A stretch of DNA of 19,512 bases from NCBI GenBank assembly GCA_964513205.1, contig CAZELP010000028.1:1-19512 (forward strand). Direction: 5' to 3'. Shown here in pieces: positions 7,897 to 15,633 of this stretch. Position 1 is the stretch's first letter. Each line of letters begins with the position of its first letter. Source of the DNA: JAGVJT01 sp964513205 (GTDB taxonomy: Bacteria > Pseudomonadota > Gammaproteobacteria > Legionellales > Legionellaceae). Under the pieces are notes generated by a model. That model did not search any database. It worked only from the letters and a program-made list of their open reading frames with translations, and was not told the DNA's origin. A program made the translations under genes and the position numbers.

Positions 7897-8235
7897 TTAC
7901 CAGCTTGTTAGTTTTTCGTTGTTTCGACGGTCTGTACAGAGCTCTGAAATGGTGCTGTCGTTGCAGATGACTGCACCATAGCTATTGATTTTAAACACAC
8001 CACCATGCCACATGCAACATCCTTTGAATCGATCCATCTCCATGACGGCATGTCTTGTACAATAGCAAGTGGAGTAATCTCCATTTCGACAAACGTATCG
8101 CCCAGAACTTGAGTCGCAGTAAGAAATACCACTTCCAGCACAACAGGTTTCACCGTTGCAATTGGCAAGAGCACTTGTGCTACAACTGAGGAGTAAAGAC
8201 ACAGCAGAGAAAAGAAGCCCTTGTTTGATACGCAT
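7897..8235 (-). CDS. Small exported Cys-rich protein of unknown function
   Basis: The 112-residue protein has a clear export signal (MRIKQGLLFSAVSLLLSCSTSALA, likely cleavage before NCNG). About 88 residues follow with 11 cysteines, including two CC pairs (GETCCAG and KGCCMWHGG), a CYC and several single Cys, so a disulfide-stabilised periplasmic or secreted protein is likely. An alternative is lipid attachment at Cys18 (LLSC), which I consider less likely because a good signal peptidase I site follows. The motif GCCMWHGGV and the ending ICNDSTISELC remind me of small conserved proteins in Legionella and other environmental gammaproteobacteria, without known role. AAGG lies 8 bases before the ATG. 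The gene ends 20 bases from the rpoS stop, facing it, and follows rmuC on the same strand. Confidence 0.8.
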   Translation of the reverse strand: MRIKQGLLFSAVSLLLSCSTSALANCNGETCCAGSGISYCDSSSGRYVCRNGDYSTCYCTRHAVMEMDRFKGCCMWHGGVFKINSYGAVICNDSTISELCTDRRNNEKLTSW

Positions 8236-8271
8236 AACGTTGACCTTAGAAAAATGAATGGTATTGCTTAT

Positions 8272-8300
8272 AGTATAGCTAATTTAGAAATTCTGTTGAA
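8272..8300 (-). promoter_or_regulatory. Possible promoter of the Cys-rich gene
   Basis: Read on the minus strand, TATACT (8272-8277) is preceded at a 17-base spacing by TTCAAC (8295-8300), which overlaps the last codons of rmuC. This would allow expression of the small exported protein apart from rmuC. The -35 match is poor. Confidence 0.35.
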
Positions 8301-9496
8301 TAATCTAATTCCTCTGCGTTCATTTCGACAGATTCAATTCTTTGAAATCGTTGAGTAATTTTTTTCGCAGAAATATTCACCTCATTGACATCTTGATGTG
8401 CTTTTTCGATGTGTTTTGAGAGGTTATCCATGCGCTTTTCGAAGCGTTGGAAATCGTCGGCCAGTGCTTGCAGATGCTTTTGAATCACATGCACTTGTTT
8501 TTTGGTTGCGTCATCTTTTAAAACGGCGCGAGCTGTTGTTAAAACAGCCATAAGTGTACTGGGTGAAACCAGCCAAACGCGCATTCGCTGTGAGAGTGCA
8601 ATGATTTCAGGGTAATGAGCGTGAATTTCTGCAAAAATTGCTTCTGCGGGAATAAACATGACAGCAGAGTCAGCCGTTTCATGAGGAATAATGTATTTTT
8701 CTGAAATATCTTTGATGTGTTTCTGTAGATCCTGACGAAATTGCTGTTGCAGTGTTTTTCGTTCAGCTGTGGACGGATCGGTGCTCATCAGTCGTTGATA
8801 GTTTTCAAGTGGAAATTTTGCATCGACGACAAGATGGCCTGTGGGGTCGGGTAAAAATAAAATACAATCGGCTCTTTTTTGATTGCTGAGAGTGTATTGC
8901 ATTTGATAATGCGTACTCGGCATCATGTTGCTGATCAGTGATTCAAGTTGAACTTCTCCAAAAGCGCCTCTTGATTTTTTGTCTGATAAGATGTCTTGCA
9001 ATCCAACAACATGAGAAGAGAGTTCAGTGATTTTTTTTTGCGCCTCATCGATGATCGCAAGCCGTTTTACAATGTCTGTAAATGTGGAGGATGTTTTTTC
9101 AAATCCTTCCATTAGTCGATGATGCACTTGATGTGTCATTTGTGATAATTGTTGACGAATTTCTTCAGTGAGCGACTTAAGATGCGTGGTTAGCCCATGT
9201 GTGTGTTGTTGAAAGCTATGATTGATTTGCTCTCGGACATCGATCATTTGTTGTTGGACTTGCTGTGTAAAGCGATCGTGATGAGCTTGTGCTTGTGTTT
9301 CAATTTTTTGTTGAATATCAAGGCGCACCTCTTGAAGCGTAAGTGTGAGGGCGTGCCGATTTTTTTCTTGCTCTGTGAGTAGAAGAAATGTTTTTTGAGA
9401 AAGGTGTTTAAAGGCGTGGATGTTGAGTATAATCGACACCAAACTGCATACAGCTGTGATGCAAAGCAGTACAAAAAGGAAAGTTGCGTCAAACAT
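8279..9496 (-). CDS. rmuC: RmuC family protein (DNA recombination limiting)
   Basis: The 405-residue protein matches RmuC. It has an N-terminal membrane anchor (about residues 4-25, FLFVLLCITAVCSLVSIIL), a long Gln-rich coiled coil (about 30-170), then the RmuC nuclease-like domain with GAFGEVQLESLISNMM, DCILFLPDP, LVVDAKFPLENYQRL, AVMFIPAEAIFAEI and VWLVSPSTLMAVL. A second helical tail ends the protein. The domain is thought to belong to the PD-(D/E)XK fold; E. coli rmuC mutants show raised inversion at repeats, but the biochemical activity is not firmly known. The gene is divergent from ligA, with only 54 bases between the start codons. Confidence 0.93.
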   Translation of the reverse strand: MFDATFLFVLLCITAVCSLVSIILNIHAFKHLSQKTFLLLTEQEKNRHALTLTLQEVRLDIQQKIETQAQAHHDRFTQQVQQQMIDVREQINHSFQQHTHGLTTHLKSLTEEIRQQLSQMTHQVHHRLMEGFEKTSSTFTDIVKRLAIIDEAQKKITELSSHVVGLQDILSDKKSRGAFGEVQLESLISNMMPSTHYQMQYTLSNQKRADCILFLPDPTGHLVVDAKFPLENYQRLMSTDPSTAERKTLQQQFRQDLQKHIKDISEKYIIPHETADSAVMFIPAEAIFAEIHAHYPEIIALSQRMRVWLVSPSTLMAVLTTARAVLKDDATKKQVHVIQKHLQALADDFQRFEKRMDNLSKHIEKAHQDVNEVNISAKKITQRFQRIESVEMNAEELDYSTEFLN

Positions 9497-9528
9497 GCTT
9501 TGTCGCTCAATGAATTTAAATGAAGCTT

Positions 9529-9557
9529 AGTATACTCGATTAGTGCGGATATGACAG
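9529..9557 (-). promoter_or_regulatory. Probable rmuC promoter, overlapping a ligA -10 box
   Basis: On the minus strand CTGTCA (9552-9557, covering the ligA start codon) is followed after 17 bases by TATACT (9529-9534). The palindrome AGTATACT at 9529-9536 also gives a plus-strand TATACT at 9531-9536 facing ligA, but with no good -35 and a leader of only a few bases. Divergent transcription from overlapping -10 boxes is the simplest reading. Confidence 0.45.
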
Positions 9558-11566
9558 AAGATATTTTATTGCAAGAATTGGAAGCGTTGCGCGAGCAGAT
9601 TCGTCGTTATGACTACCACTATTACGTAATGGATGCTCCATTGGTACCTGACTCGGAGTATGATCGGCTTTTTAAACGCCTTCAGTCCATAGAAAAAGAG
9701 CATCCGAAATGGATAACGCAAGACTCACCAACGCAGAGAATAGCCAGTTTTCCTGTTACAGAATTTATACCCGTTGCGCATGGAGAGCCCATGTTGTCAC
9801 TTTCGAATGTGTTTTCGTCGGAAGAGTTAGCTGCATTCATGAAACGTGTGGAAGATCATCTGGAACTTGATGCTGATAAAATTTGGTTTTCTTGTGAGCC
9901 CAAATTTGATGGTTTGGCTGTCAATTTGACTTATGTTGATGGGAAACTTGTTTCCGCTGCGACTCGAGGGGATGGTGCGGTGGGAGAGACCATTACTCAA
10001 AATGTGAAAACAATTCCTTCTGTGCCCCTGAAATTATTAACGCCCAATCCTCCTCGTTTAATTGAGATTCGCGGGGAGGTATATATGCCAAAAGCGGGTT
10101 TCGAAGCATTAAATGAAGAAGCGCGAGCCTCAGGAAACAAAACATTTGCAAATCCGAGAAATGCTGCAGCAGGAAGCTTAAGGCAGTTAAATCCTACAGT
10201 GACAGCGAGTCGTCCTTTGGCTTTTTCTTGTTATGGAATGGGTGCCTATGAGGGCGACCCGTTGCCAGACAGTCATGTTGAAACCTTAACGCTTTTTCAA
10301 TCTTGGGGATGTCGTATTTCTCCTGAAATCCGATTGGTTCAAGGAGGACAAGGTTGTCTTCAATATTTTGCCGATCTTATGGCACGTCGATTATTGCTGC
10401 CGTATGAAATCGATGGCGTAGTGTATAAAGTTGATAGTCTTCGATTGCAGCGAACACTTGGGTTTATCGCACGAGCACCTCGATTTGCTTGCGCTCATAA
10501 ATTTCCAGCATTGGAAGAAATGACCACTTTACTGGCTGTTGATTTTCAAGTCGGGCGTACTGGCGCATTGACACCCGTTGCGCGATTAGAGCCTGTTTTT
10601 GTGAGTGGTGTAGTGGTGAGCAACGCTACATTGCACAATATGGATGAAATTGCACGCAAAGACATTCGTGTTGGGGATACCGTCATTGTTAGACGAGCCG
10701 GAGATGTGATTCCTGAGGTGGCCTCTGTTGTGTTGGAAAAAAGACCATCAGAAACATTTCCGATCGTTATGCCATTGGTTTGTCCTGAATGCGGTGCGGA
10801 GGTTGAAAAATTACCGGGAGAGGCCATTGCACGTTGCACGGGTGGTTTATACTGTAAGGCACAATTAAAACGTGCAGTTTGGCATTTCGCGTCTCGTCGT
10901 GCCATGGCAATTGAGGGGTTGGGGAAAGAATTAATCGAACTTTTGGTTGAAAAAAATTTCTTGCAAGATGTTTCTTCTTTGTATGCATTAGATGAAAAAA
11001 CGTTGGCAACTTTGCCTCGTTTGGGACAAAAATCTGCACATAATTTGATTTTGGCGATAGAGCAGAGCAAAAAAACAACGCTGCAACGTTTTATTTACGC
11101 CTTGGGCATTCGTGATATTGGCGAAGAAACAGCCAGAACATTGGCTCATGCATTTGGTGACATCAATGCCATTCAATCAGCGAATATGGACGAGCTAATG
11201 CAATTAAAAGATGTAGGTCCTGTTGCGGCTTTTTCAATCGTTCATTTTTTTAAACAACGCCATAATGTAGATGTTATAGACAAGCTGATCTCATTTGGTG
11301 TACATTGGCCGGTTCAAGAAAAAGCGGTGGTGAACGAACAGCATCCTTTTTATGGAAAAGCGATTGTTTTGACCGGAACTTTAACTCACATGGGGCGAGA
11401 TGAAGCAAAAGCAAAATTACAAGCTTTAGGCGCGCGTGTGACGGGACAAGTGTCTCAAAAAACAGACTATGTGATTGTGGGTCAAGATGCTGGTTCTAAG
11501 CTTGATAAAGCAAATGAGCTGGGCATCTCGATATTGACAGAAGAAGAGTTTTTACATTTATTATGA
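9551..11566 (+). CDS. ligA: NAD-dependent DNA ligase
   Basis: LigA seals nicks using NAD in replication and repair. At 671 residues it equals the usual length. The domain order is intact: domain Ia with YDYHYYVMDAPLVPDSEYD, the adenylation domain with catalytic Lys118 in CEPKFDGLA, SLRQLNP and YEIDGVVYKVD, then the OB fold with VGRTGALTPVARLEPV. A four-Cys zinc finger follows (CPECG ... CTGGLYC, about 407-430), then helix-hairpin-helix repeats (GIRDIGEETARTLA; LKDVGPVAAFSI) and a C-terminal BRCT domain (about 595-671, GKAIVLTGTL ... DYVIVGQDAGSKLDKA). The stop codon overlaps the queA start (ATGA). It is divergent from rmuC. Confidence 0.98.
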   Translation: MTEDILLQELEALREQIRRYDYHYYVMDAPLVPDSEYDRLFKRLQSIEKEHPKWITQDSPTQRIASFPVTEFIPVAHGEPMLSLSNVFSSEELAAFMKRVEDHLELDADKIWFSCEPKFDGLAVNLTYVDGKLVSAATRGDGAVGETITQNVKTIPSVPLKLLTPNPPRLIEIRGEVYMPKAGFEALNEEARASGNKTFANPRNAAAGSLRQLNPTVTASRPLAFSCYGMGAYEGDPLPDSHVETLTLFQSWGCRISPEIRLVQGGQGCLQYFADLMARRLLLPYEIDGVVYKVDSLRLQRTLGFIARAPRFACAHKFPALEEMTTLLAVDFQVGRTGALTPVARLEPVFVSGVVVSNATLHNMDEIARKDIRVGDTVIVRRAGDVIPEVASVVLEKRPSETFPIVMPLVCPECGAEVEKLPGEAIARCTGGLYCKAQLKRAVWHFASRRAMAIEGLGKELIELLVEKNFLQDVSSLYALDEKTLATLPRLGQKSAHNLILAIEQSKKTTLQRFIYALGIRDIGEETARTLAHAFGDINAIQSANMDELMQLKDVGPVAAFSIVHFFKQRHNVDVIDKLISFGVHWPVQEKAVVNEQHPFYGKAIVLTGTLTHMGRDEAKAKLQALGARVTGQVSQKTDYVIVGQDAGSKLDKANELGISILTEEEFLHLL

Positions 11567-12606
11567 AAACACGTGATTTTTATTTTGAGTTACCTGAGTC
11601 TTTAATTGCACAGCATCCTTTGACCGATCGTTCGCATTCGCGATTGTTGCACTATAATCGCAAAACAAAAGAAAAGTCGCATCATGCTTTTCGTGATCTT
11701 CTAGATTTTTTAAATCCAGGAGATTTATTGGTGATGAATGATACTTTTGTTATTCCGGCTCGTTTATACGGACGAAAAGCAACAGGAGGACAGATTGAGC
11801 TATTGGTTGAACGCGCTTTGGATGAGCATACTTTTTTGGCGCATATCAAAGCAAGTAAAGCGCCTAAGTCTGGTAGCCACCTGTTTTTAACAAAAGAAAG
11901 TACGGCTCTTCCTGATGAGCATATTTATCCTGTTGAAGTCATTGAAAAGCAAGAAGATCTCTATTTTTGTCGTGTGTTAGAAGGAAATGTGAACACACTT
12001 TTGGATGCCATAGGACATGTTCCTCTGCCTTTGTATATCACGCGTCATGCTGAAAATACTGATACCTCTCGCTATCAAACGGTTTATGCGAAACATCGTG
12101 GTTCTGTGGCGGCACCGACAGCCGGTTTGCATTTTGATCATGCACTTTTGAATAAACTCAAAGAAAAAGAGATTCATATTGGTTTTGTGACATTGCACAT
12201 TGGTGCGGGTACTTTTAAACCTGTGCGTGTAGAACAGATTGACAATCACAAAATGCATAAAGAATGGTTTGATGTGAGCGAAGAGTTGTGCGAGCAAATC
12301 GAAAAAACAAAAGCATCAGGTCATCGAGTGATTGCGGTTGGAACAACAGCCTTACGAAGTCTTGAAAGTGCAGCTCGCACGGGCACTTTAAAACCGACGA
12401 CTGGCGAGACAGATATTTTCATTTATCCTGGCTTTACATTTCGTGTTTGTGATGGATTGATTACTAATTTTCACCTGCCTGAATCAACCTTATTGATGCT
12501 TGTATCCGCTTTTATCGGGCATCAAGAAGCATTGGAACTTTATCAGACGGCCATTGAAAATGGTTATCGTTTTTATAGTTATGGTGACTCGAGTCTTTTA
12601 CTATGA
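11563..12606 (+). CDS. queA: S-adenosylmethionine:tRNA ribosyltransferase-isomerase
   Basis: QueA transfers and isomerises the ribosyl part of S-adenosylmethionine onto preQ1 at tRNA position 34, giving epoxyqueuosine. The 347-residue protein (E. coli 356) opens with the family start FYFELPESLIAQHPL and D-RSHSRLL. It also contains GDLLVMNDTFVIPARLYGRK, GQIELLVER, YQTVYAKHRGSVAAPTAGLHFD, VTLHIGAGTFKPVR, HKMHKEWFDVSEE and FIYPGFTFRVCDGLITNFHLPESTLLMLVSAF. It is joined by ATGA overlaps both to ligA and to the following tgt-like gene. In most gammaproteobacteria queA is followed by a full-length tgt; here the following gene is a shortened relative. Confidence 0.97.
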   Translation: MKTRDFYFELPESLIAQHPLTDRSHSRLLHYNRKTKEKSHHAFRDLLDFLNPGDLLVMNDTFVIPARLYGRKATGGQIELLVERALDEHTFLAHIKASKAPKSGSHLFLTKESTALPDEHIYPVEVIEKQEDLYFCRVLEGNVNTLLDAIGHVPLPLYITRHAENTDTSRYQTVYAKHRGSVAAPTAGLHFDHALLNKLKEKEIHIGFVTLHIGAGTFKPVRVEQIDNHKMHKEWFDVSEELCEQIEKTKASGHRVIAVGTTALRSLESAARTGTLKPTTGETDIFIYPGFTFRVCDGLITNFHLPESTLLMLVSAFIGHQEALELYQTAIENGYRFYSYGDSSLLL

Positions 12607-13343
12607 GCATGATTTTACCGATAATAAGCACGGCATTAGGGGCGGCATTGACAGCCGAAGATTGGAATAAAATTGGCGTTAATGCGGTTTCTGTTTATCT
12701 TGAAGCACTTTTGGTCCGTCCCGGATTAGACGGCCTAAAAAAGCTGTCTTCTTTGGGCTCGTATATTGGCTGGAGAGGGGATATCCTTTTAAATGCTTCA
12801 AATATGGTGGAAAAAAACGGCGTTTATACCGTTCGTTCGCCTTTTGATGGGAGTCAGTCCACTTACTCTGAAGAAACATTGATTGAGTTGGTTCTAGCGC
12901 TTAAGCCCACTTATCTTGTGTTGCCCGCCTTTAGATGGTACGAAGCTTTGGCTCATAGCGGGATACAGCTTTTTTTACCGTCCGCAGAAATCCAAAAAAT
13001 CAATTCTTCTGACGTGGGTCAATGGTTGAAAAAAGACGACCACATGTTGCTGTGTGCTCATCCGAATCATAAATGGAAAGAAACAGAAAAACCCATGCAA
13101 GATGCGTCGCAAGGAATAGTTTACCGTGAGTCCGGTGAGGTATTCGATATTCGATCGCCTGAAATGGCAATGACTTTTCGTCCTTTGGCTGAAAATTGTA
13201 TTTGTGAAGCATGTGAAAAAAAACTTACCATTGCTTATTTTCATCATTTGTTTGAGCATACTCCGGGTTTATGCCAACGTTTTTTGATGCAGCATAATTT
13301 TTATATTTTTAAAACTTACGACTCATCTGCAATGTGTGGATAG
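12603..13343 (+). CDS. Shortened Tgt-like protein with the catalytic landmarks lost and the zinc site kept
   Basis: The 246-residue product is recognisable as a relative of tRNA-guanine transglycosylase (about 375 residues) by pattern. PIISTALGAALTAEDWNKIG resembles the Tgt segment around VGT.GTVK.LTPEE...G. LLVRPGLDGLKKLSSLG corresponds to LRPG..vi...GGLH. VRSPFDGSQSTYSEE corresponds to FRSHIDGSKH..SPE. FRPL-ENCICEACEKKLTIAYFHHL and HNF match the Tgt zinc region, with C199, C201, C204 and H231 retained. The TDSGGFQ substrate loop has become LLNASNMV (62-69), losing the conserved Asp. The middle of the barrel carrying the nucleophilic Asp (FDCV.PTRNARNG) appears absent. It is therefore unlikely to exchange bases itself. 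The frame is intact and coupled to queA by ATGA, which argues against simple decay. A non-catalytic partner role, like eukaryotic QTRT2, is speculation. Confidence 0.72.
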   Translation: MSMILPIISTALGAALTAEDWNKIGVNAVSVYLEALLVRPGLDGLKKLSSLGSYIGWRGDILLNASNMVEKNGVYTVRSPFDGSQSTYSEETLIELVLALKPTYLVLPAFRWYEALAHSGIQLFLPSAEIQKINSSDVGQWLKKDDHMLLCAHPNHKWKETEKPMQDASQGIVYRESGEVFDIRSPEMAMTFRPLAENCICEACEKKLTIAYFHHLFEHTPGLCQRFLMQHNFYIFKTYDSSAMCG

Positions 13344-13419
13344 GCGATGCGTTTTTCACAGGTTCTGCTAGATGTGCCATAGATAGGCTCTTTTTTCTTT
13401 TTGCTTGGTGTTGTATGGT

Positions 13420-13443
13420 ATGAGAATCTCATCAGGCAAGGAG
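13420..13443 (+). promoter_or_regulatory. Dyad ATGAGA-A-TCTCAT followed by a strong ribosome site
   Basis: A perfect 13-base dyad at 13420-13432 (ATGAGA, central A, TCTCAT) lies just upstream of AAGGAG (13438-13443), which is spaced 7 bases from ATG 13451. The one-base centre rules out an RNA hairpin of the whole dyad, so a protein-binding operator is the more natural reading. The preceding bases 13391-13402 are T-rich (after a weak GCC/GGC pairing) and may end transcription from queA and the tgt-like gene. The ribosome site is certain; the operator role is not. Confidence 0.35.
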
Positions 13444-13450
13444 TGCACAG

Positions 13451-14950
13451 ATGGAAGCAGCAGATGTAAAGCCCCATAAGAAAGTTCATTTTGGTTTGTC
13501 TCAAGCCAAATCTGATTTATCGTCAGGCAATCATATTGAATGCCGAATTGGCCGTCGTATTTTACATCTCACTTATGATGAACTTGATCTCAATGAAGTC
13601 AAAACGTTATTTGCTCTTGTGAGCGAAATTGAAAGTTTTAAGCTTAGCTCAGAAGATTTTATGGTTAATACGTACAATCATGATAAAACCATGCAAACTT
13701 TACAGCATCTTTTTTTAAAAATCTTTGAGCTTTCAACACTCTCTTGTTTGAATGCTGAAAGAAAAAATATTGAAGAAGGTCTTGCTGCGTTTGTAGATGA
13801 TCTTTTTTGGGATCTTAAGGCCATTCCCATTCCTTTGGGACAGACAGGATTTGATGTGTATCTCATGCAACTCAAAATGCTAAATCAGTATGTGAAAGAC
13901 GTACGCCATGCATTTACTGGACTTGGTGTGGATCCTAAAAATACAGGGCTGTCTTCGTTAATGCTGCCAGAATCATATAAAGGTGCTGAGGTACACGGTT
14001 TTCCTACCGATGTTGTGGCGTTTTTTAAGACCTTAGATCCCTACGATCGTCAAAATATAAACTATTGGTTGAGGTTATTAAGAGCCTATGATGACAACGT
14101 TGTCGTTCTGTCTGCTTATGCCAGTGAAATCGTTGTTCAACTGCAATTGCATTATGCTGAACACGAGCGTTTTGTTGTGCGATTTTTATCTCATCTTCGT
14201 GTGTTTTTGGATGTTTTACGCACAGAAGAACCTCAGTTATCGGGAGTGAGTATTTTAGAAAATATTCTCAGCGACGCGATTACACCACCTCGAACTTCTT
14301 TAAGAATGGCAAAACCGGCGATTTCTTCTCGTTCTAATTATGCAAATGATTTGAAAAAAATGCTAAAGAATCTCGAGACGACAAAAAAGTTTGAAGAAGA
14401 TTTTTTGAGAACGCGAATTGAGCTTGATGCTTGTCTCTCCAAAATAGAAAAAAGCGGGGATAAAAAGCTGTTATTGGCTGATTTAAGAGGGTATATTGCA
14501 GAGAAAATGGATCCCGAATTAAAGCGAGTTGTGACGCTTTTGAAATATCTGGCGCATACTGAAAAACGAATTGATAAACCATTTACAGATGAATTGACGG
14601 ATCGTTATGTGATGTTACGCACAGTGTATGGCAATGAAGCGCGGCTAGCACACTCAAATCATTTGCATTTTACTGCTATTCAGTGTGCCAAGGGGGATTT
14701 TATTGAGCGTCTAAAGACATACATTGAATCTCATCCTTCTCAAAGTTATGCAAAATGTATACGAGAAGCCGTAAAGACCGCTCCTCCCCGAATAAAGAGC
14801 TTGGTTGCCTCGGCCAATTCTTTTCGTTTCTTTGATGGCCAGCATCGTTTTAGGGATTTTATCCAAATATTGGGAAAATCAGAGCCAGACTATGATGCCT
14901 CTCTTCCAGCTCATTCGTCTACTTCATCTAAAAAAGGGGTGAAGGCATAA
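13451..14950 (+). CDS. Unrecognised 499-residue cytoplasmic-type protein
   Basis: I do not recognise this protein. It begins with AAGGAG 7 bases before the ATG and has no signal peptide or membrane segment. Most of it appears helical, with charged heptad-like stretches (about 295-340, NDLKKMLKNLETTKKFEEDF, and 350-395). A short beta-like start (HIECRIGRRILHLTYDELDL, about 28-47) precedes the helical part. The last 25 residues are polar and Ser-rich (SLPAHSSTSSKKGVKA). No catalytic motif stands out. Two of its features (large, soluble, lineage-specific) fit secreted effectors of Legionella-like bacteria, but this is only a possibility. The next gene starts 9 bases after its stop, and a terminator follows that gene, so the two probably form a unit. 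Confidence 0.85.
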   Translation: MEAADVKPHKKVHFGLSQAKSDLSSGNHIECRIGRRILHLTYDELDLNEVKTLFALVSEIESFKLSSEDFMVNTYNHDKTMQTLQHLFLKIFELSTLSCLNAERKNIEEGLAAFVDDLFWDLKAIPIPLGQTGFDVYLMQLKMLNQYVKDVRHAFTGLGVDPKNTGLSSLMLPESYKGAEVHGFPTDVVAFFKTLDPYDRQNINYWLRLLRAYDDNVVVLSAYASEIVVQLQLHYAEHERFVVRFLSHLRVFLDVLRTEEPQLSGVSILENILSDAITPPRTSLRMAKPAISSRSNYANDLKKMLKNLETTKKFEEDFLRTRIELDACLSKIEKSGDKKLLLADLRGYIAEKMDPELKRVVTLLKYLAHTEKRIDKPFTDELTDRYVMLRTVYGNEARLAHSNHLHFTAIQCAKGDFIERLKTYIESHPSQSYAKCIREAVKTAPPRIKSLVASANSFRFFDGQHRFRDFIQILGKSEPDYDASLPAHSSTSSKKGVKA

Positions 14951-14959
14951 ACTTATCTT

Positions 14960-15508
14960 ATGCACTATACTTGCAGTATGACGATAGAATATACCGATAT
15001 CTCGATAGAAACCCTGATTCTCGTGGCGGTTTGGAAAAAGCCAGCTGTTTTTCAGGGTTGCTTTAAGATCGTTGATAAACGAAGTGCCCGACGGCGCTAC
15101 TTCTTTTTTCGATGTGAAAATCCTGCATGTACTCAACAAAGTCTTTTAGAGGAAGAGTTTTCTCCCTTGGATTTTCGTTGGACTTCTCTCTATGAGGAAA
15201 CAACTAAAGTTCATTGGGACACAGAAGATGAAACAAAAACTGCAGCCTGTTATGTTTTGAAATATGCTTTATTTACCACTTTAAATCAAATGCTGCGTAG
15301 TCACACATACGATTTTTTGTCGATTGACGAAGTGGCCATGCAATCTTTATTGGAGCAGGTTAAACCGATGCTCAAATCAAGTGAGCTTTCTTGGCGGAAT
15401 GATTGCCCTGAGCTTGGATTTGCGGTCGCCATGGATTTTTTGCCTCAAGAAGCAGTTGGAGAAAAAGCCGCTGTAATGTTACTTGGGAAGCGCAGTAGTG
15501 TGCATTAG
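14960..15508 (+). CDS. Unrecognised 182-residue protein
   Basis: The frame starts 9 bases after the preceding stop and is open for 182 residues; an in-frame ATG at 14978 (MTIEYTDISIETL) is an alternative start. I do not recognise the family. The protein has no signal peptide or membrane span. It has a basic, aromatic patch (KRSARRRYFFFRCENPAC, residues 40-57) with two Cys five residues apart (C52, C57), an acidic stretch (EETTKVHWDTEDETK) and a helical second half. Two Cys alone are not enough to claim a zinc site. The close spacing to the 499-residue gene and the shared terminator suggest a related role. Ribosome site: only GAAGG at 14941-14945, rather distant. Confidence 0.75.
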   Translation: MHYTCSMTIEYTDISIETLILVAVWKKPAVFQGCFKIVDKRSARRRYFFFRCENPACTQQSLLEEEFSPLDFRWTSLYEETTKVHWDTEDETKTAACYVLKYALFTTLNQMLRSHTYDFLSIDEVAMQSLLEQVKPMLKSSELSWRNDCPELGFAVAMDFLPQEAVGEKAAVMLLGKRSSVH

Positions 15509-15517
15509 CGCTTTTTT
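15487..15517 (+). terminator. Rho-independent terminator overlapping a stop codon
   Basis: AAGCGC (15488-15493) pairs with GCGCTT (15508-15513) around a 14-base loop, with an outer G-T pair possible. The T run extends to 15517. The TAG stop of the upstream gene (15506-15508) lies at the loop/stem border. This is compact and well formed, and marks the end of the 13451-15508 unit. Confidence 0.6.
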
Positions 15518-15531
15518 GCCCGGTACAAAGA

Positions 15532-15555
15532 AGTAATTTTTGATTAAAAATTACT
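15532..15555. repeat. Perfect AT-rich inverted repeat between convergent genes
   Basis: AGTAATTTTT (15532-15541) and AAAAATTACT (15546-15555) form a perfect 10-base stem with loop GATT. Outer GGTAC (15522-15526) and GTACC (15574-15578) are also complementary. No T run follows on either strand. It may help separate the convergent 14960 and acetyltransferase units, or be a protein-binding or cruciform site. A further short AT palindrome, AATATT-TT-AATATT, lies at about 15586-15599. The remaining bases to 15633 show nothing else. Confidence 0.55.
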
Positions 15556-15633
15556 AAATTTCATTCGCGAGGCGTACCTTGATGAAAATATTTTAATATT
15601 GATTGAACAAATCCTCAAATTGGTTCACAGAGC

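Noticed and set aside
7878..7929. CGTCGA / TCGACG inverted pair after rpoS
   Set aside because: The arms are about 40 bases apart, there is no T run, and one arm is coding sequence of the facing gene; probably chance.
10546..11078. Long minus-strand open frames inside ligA
   Set aside because: They are shadows of a complete ligA reading frame, with no ribosome site or recognisable domain.
14966..14971. TATACT box near the start of the 182-residue gene
   Set aside because: There is no -35 at a normal distance and it falls inside the probable coding frame; the gene is better read as co-transcribed with the one before it.
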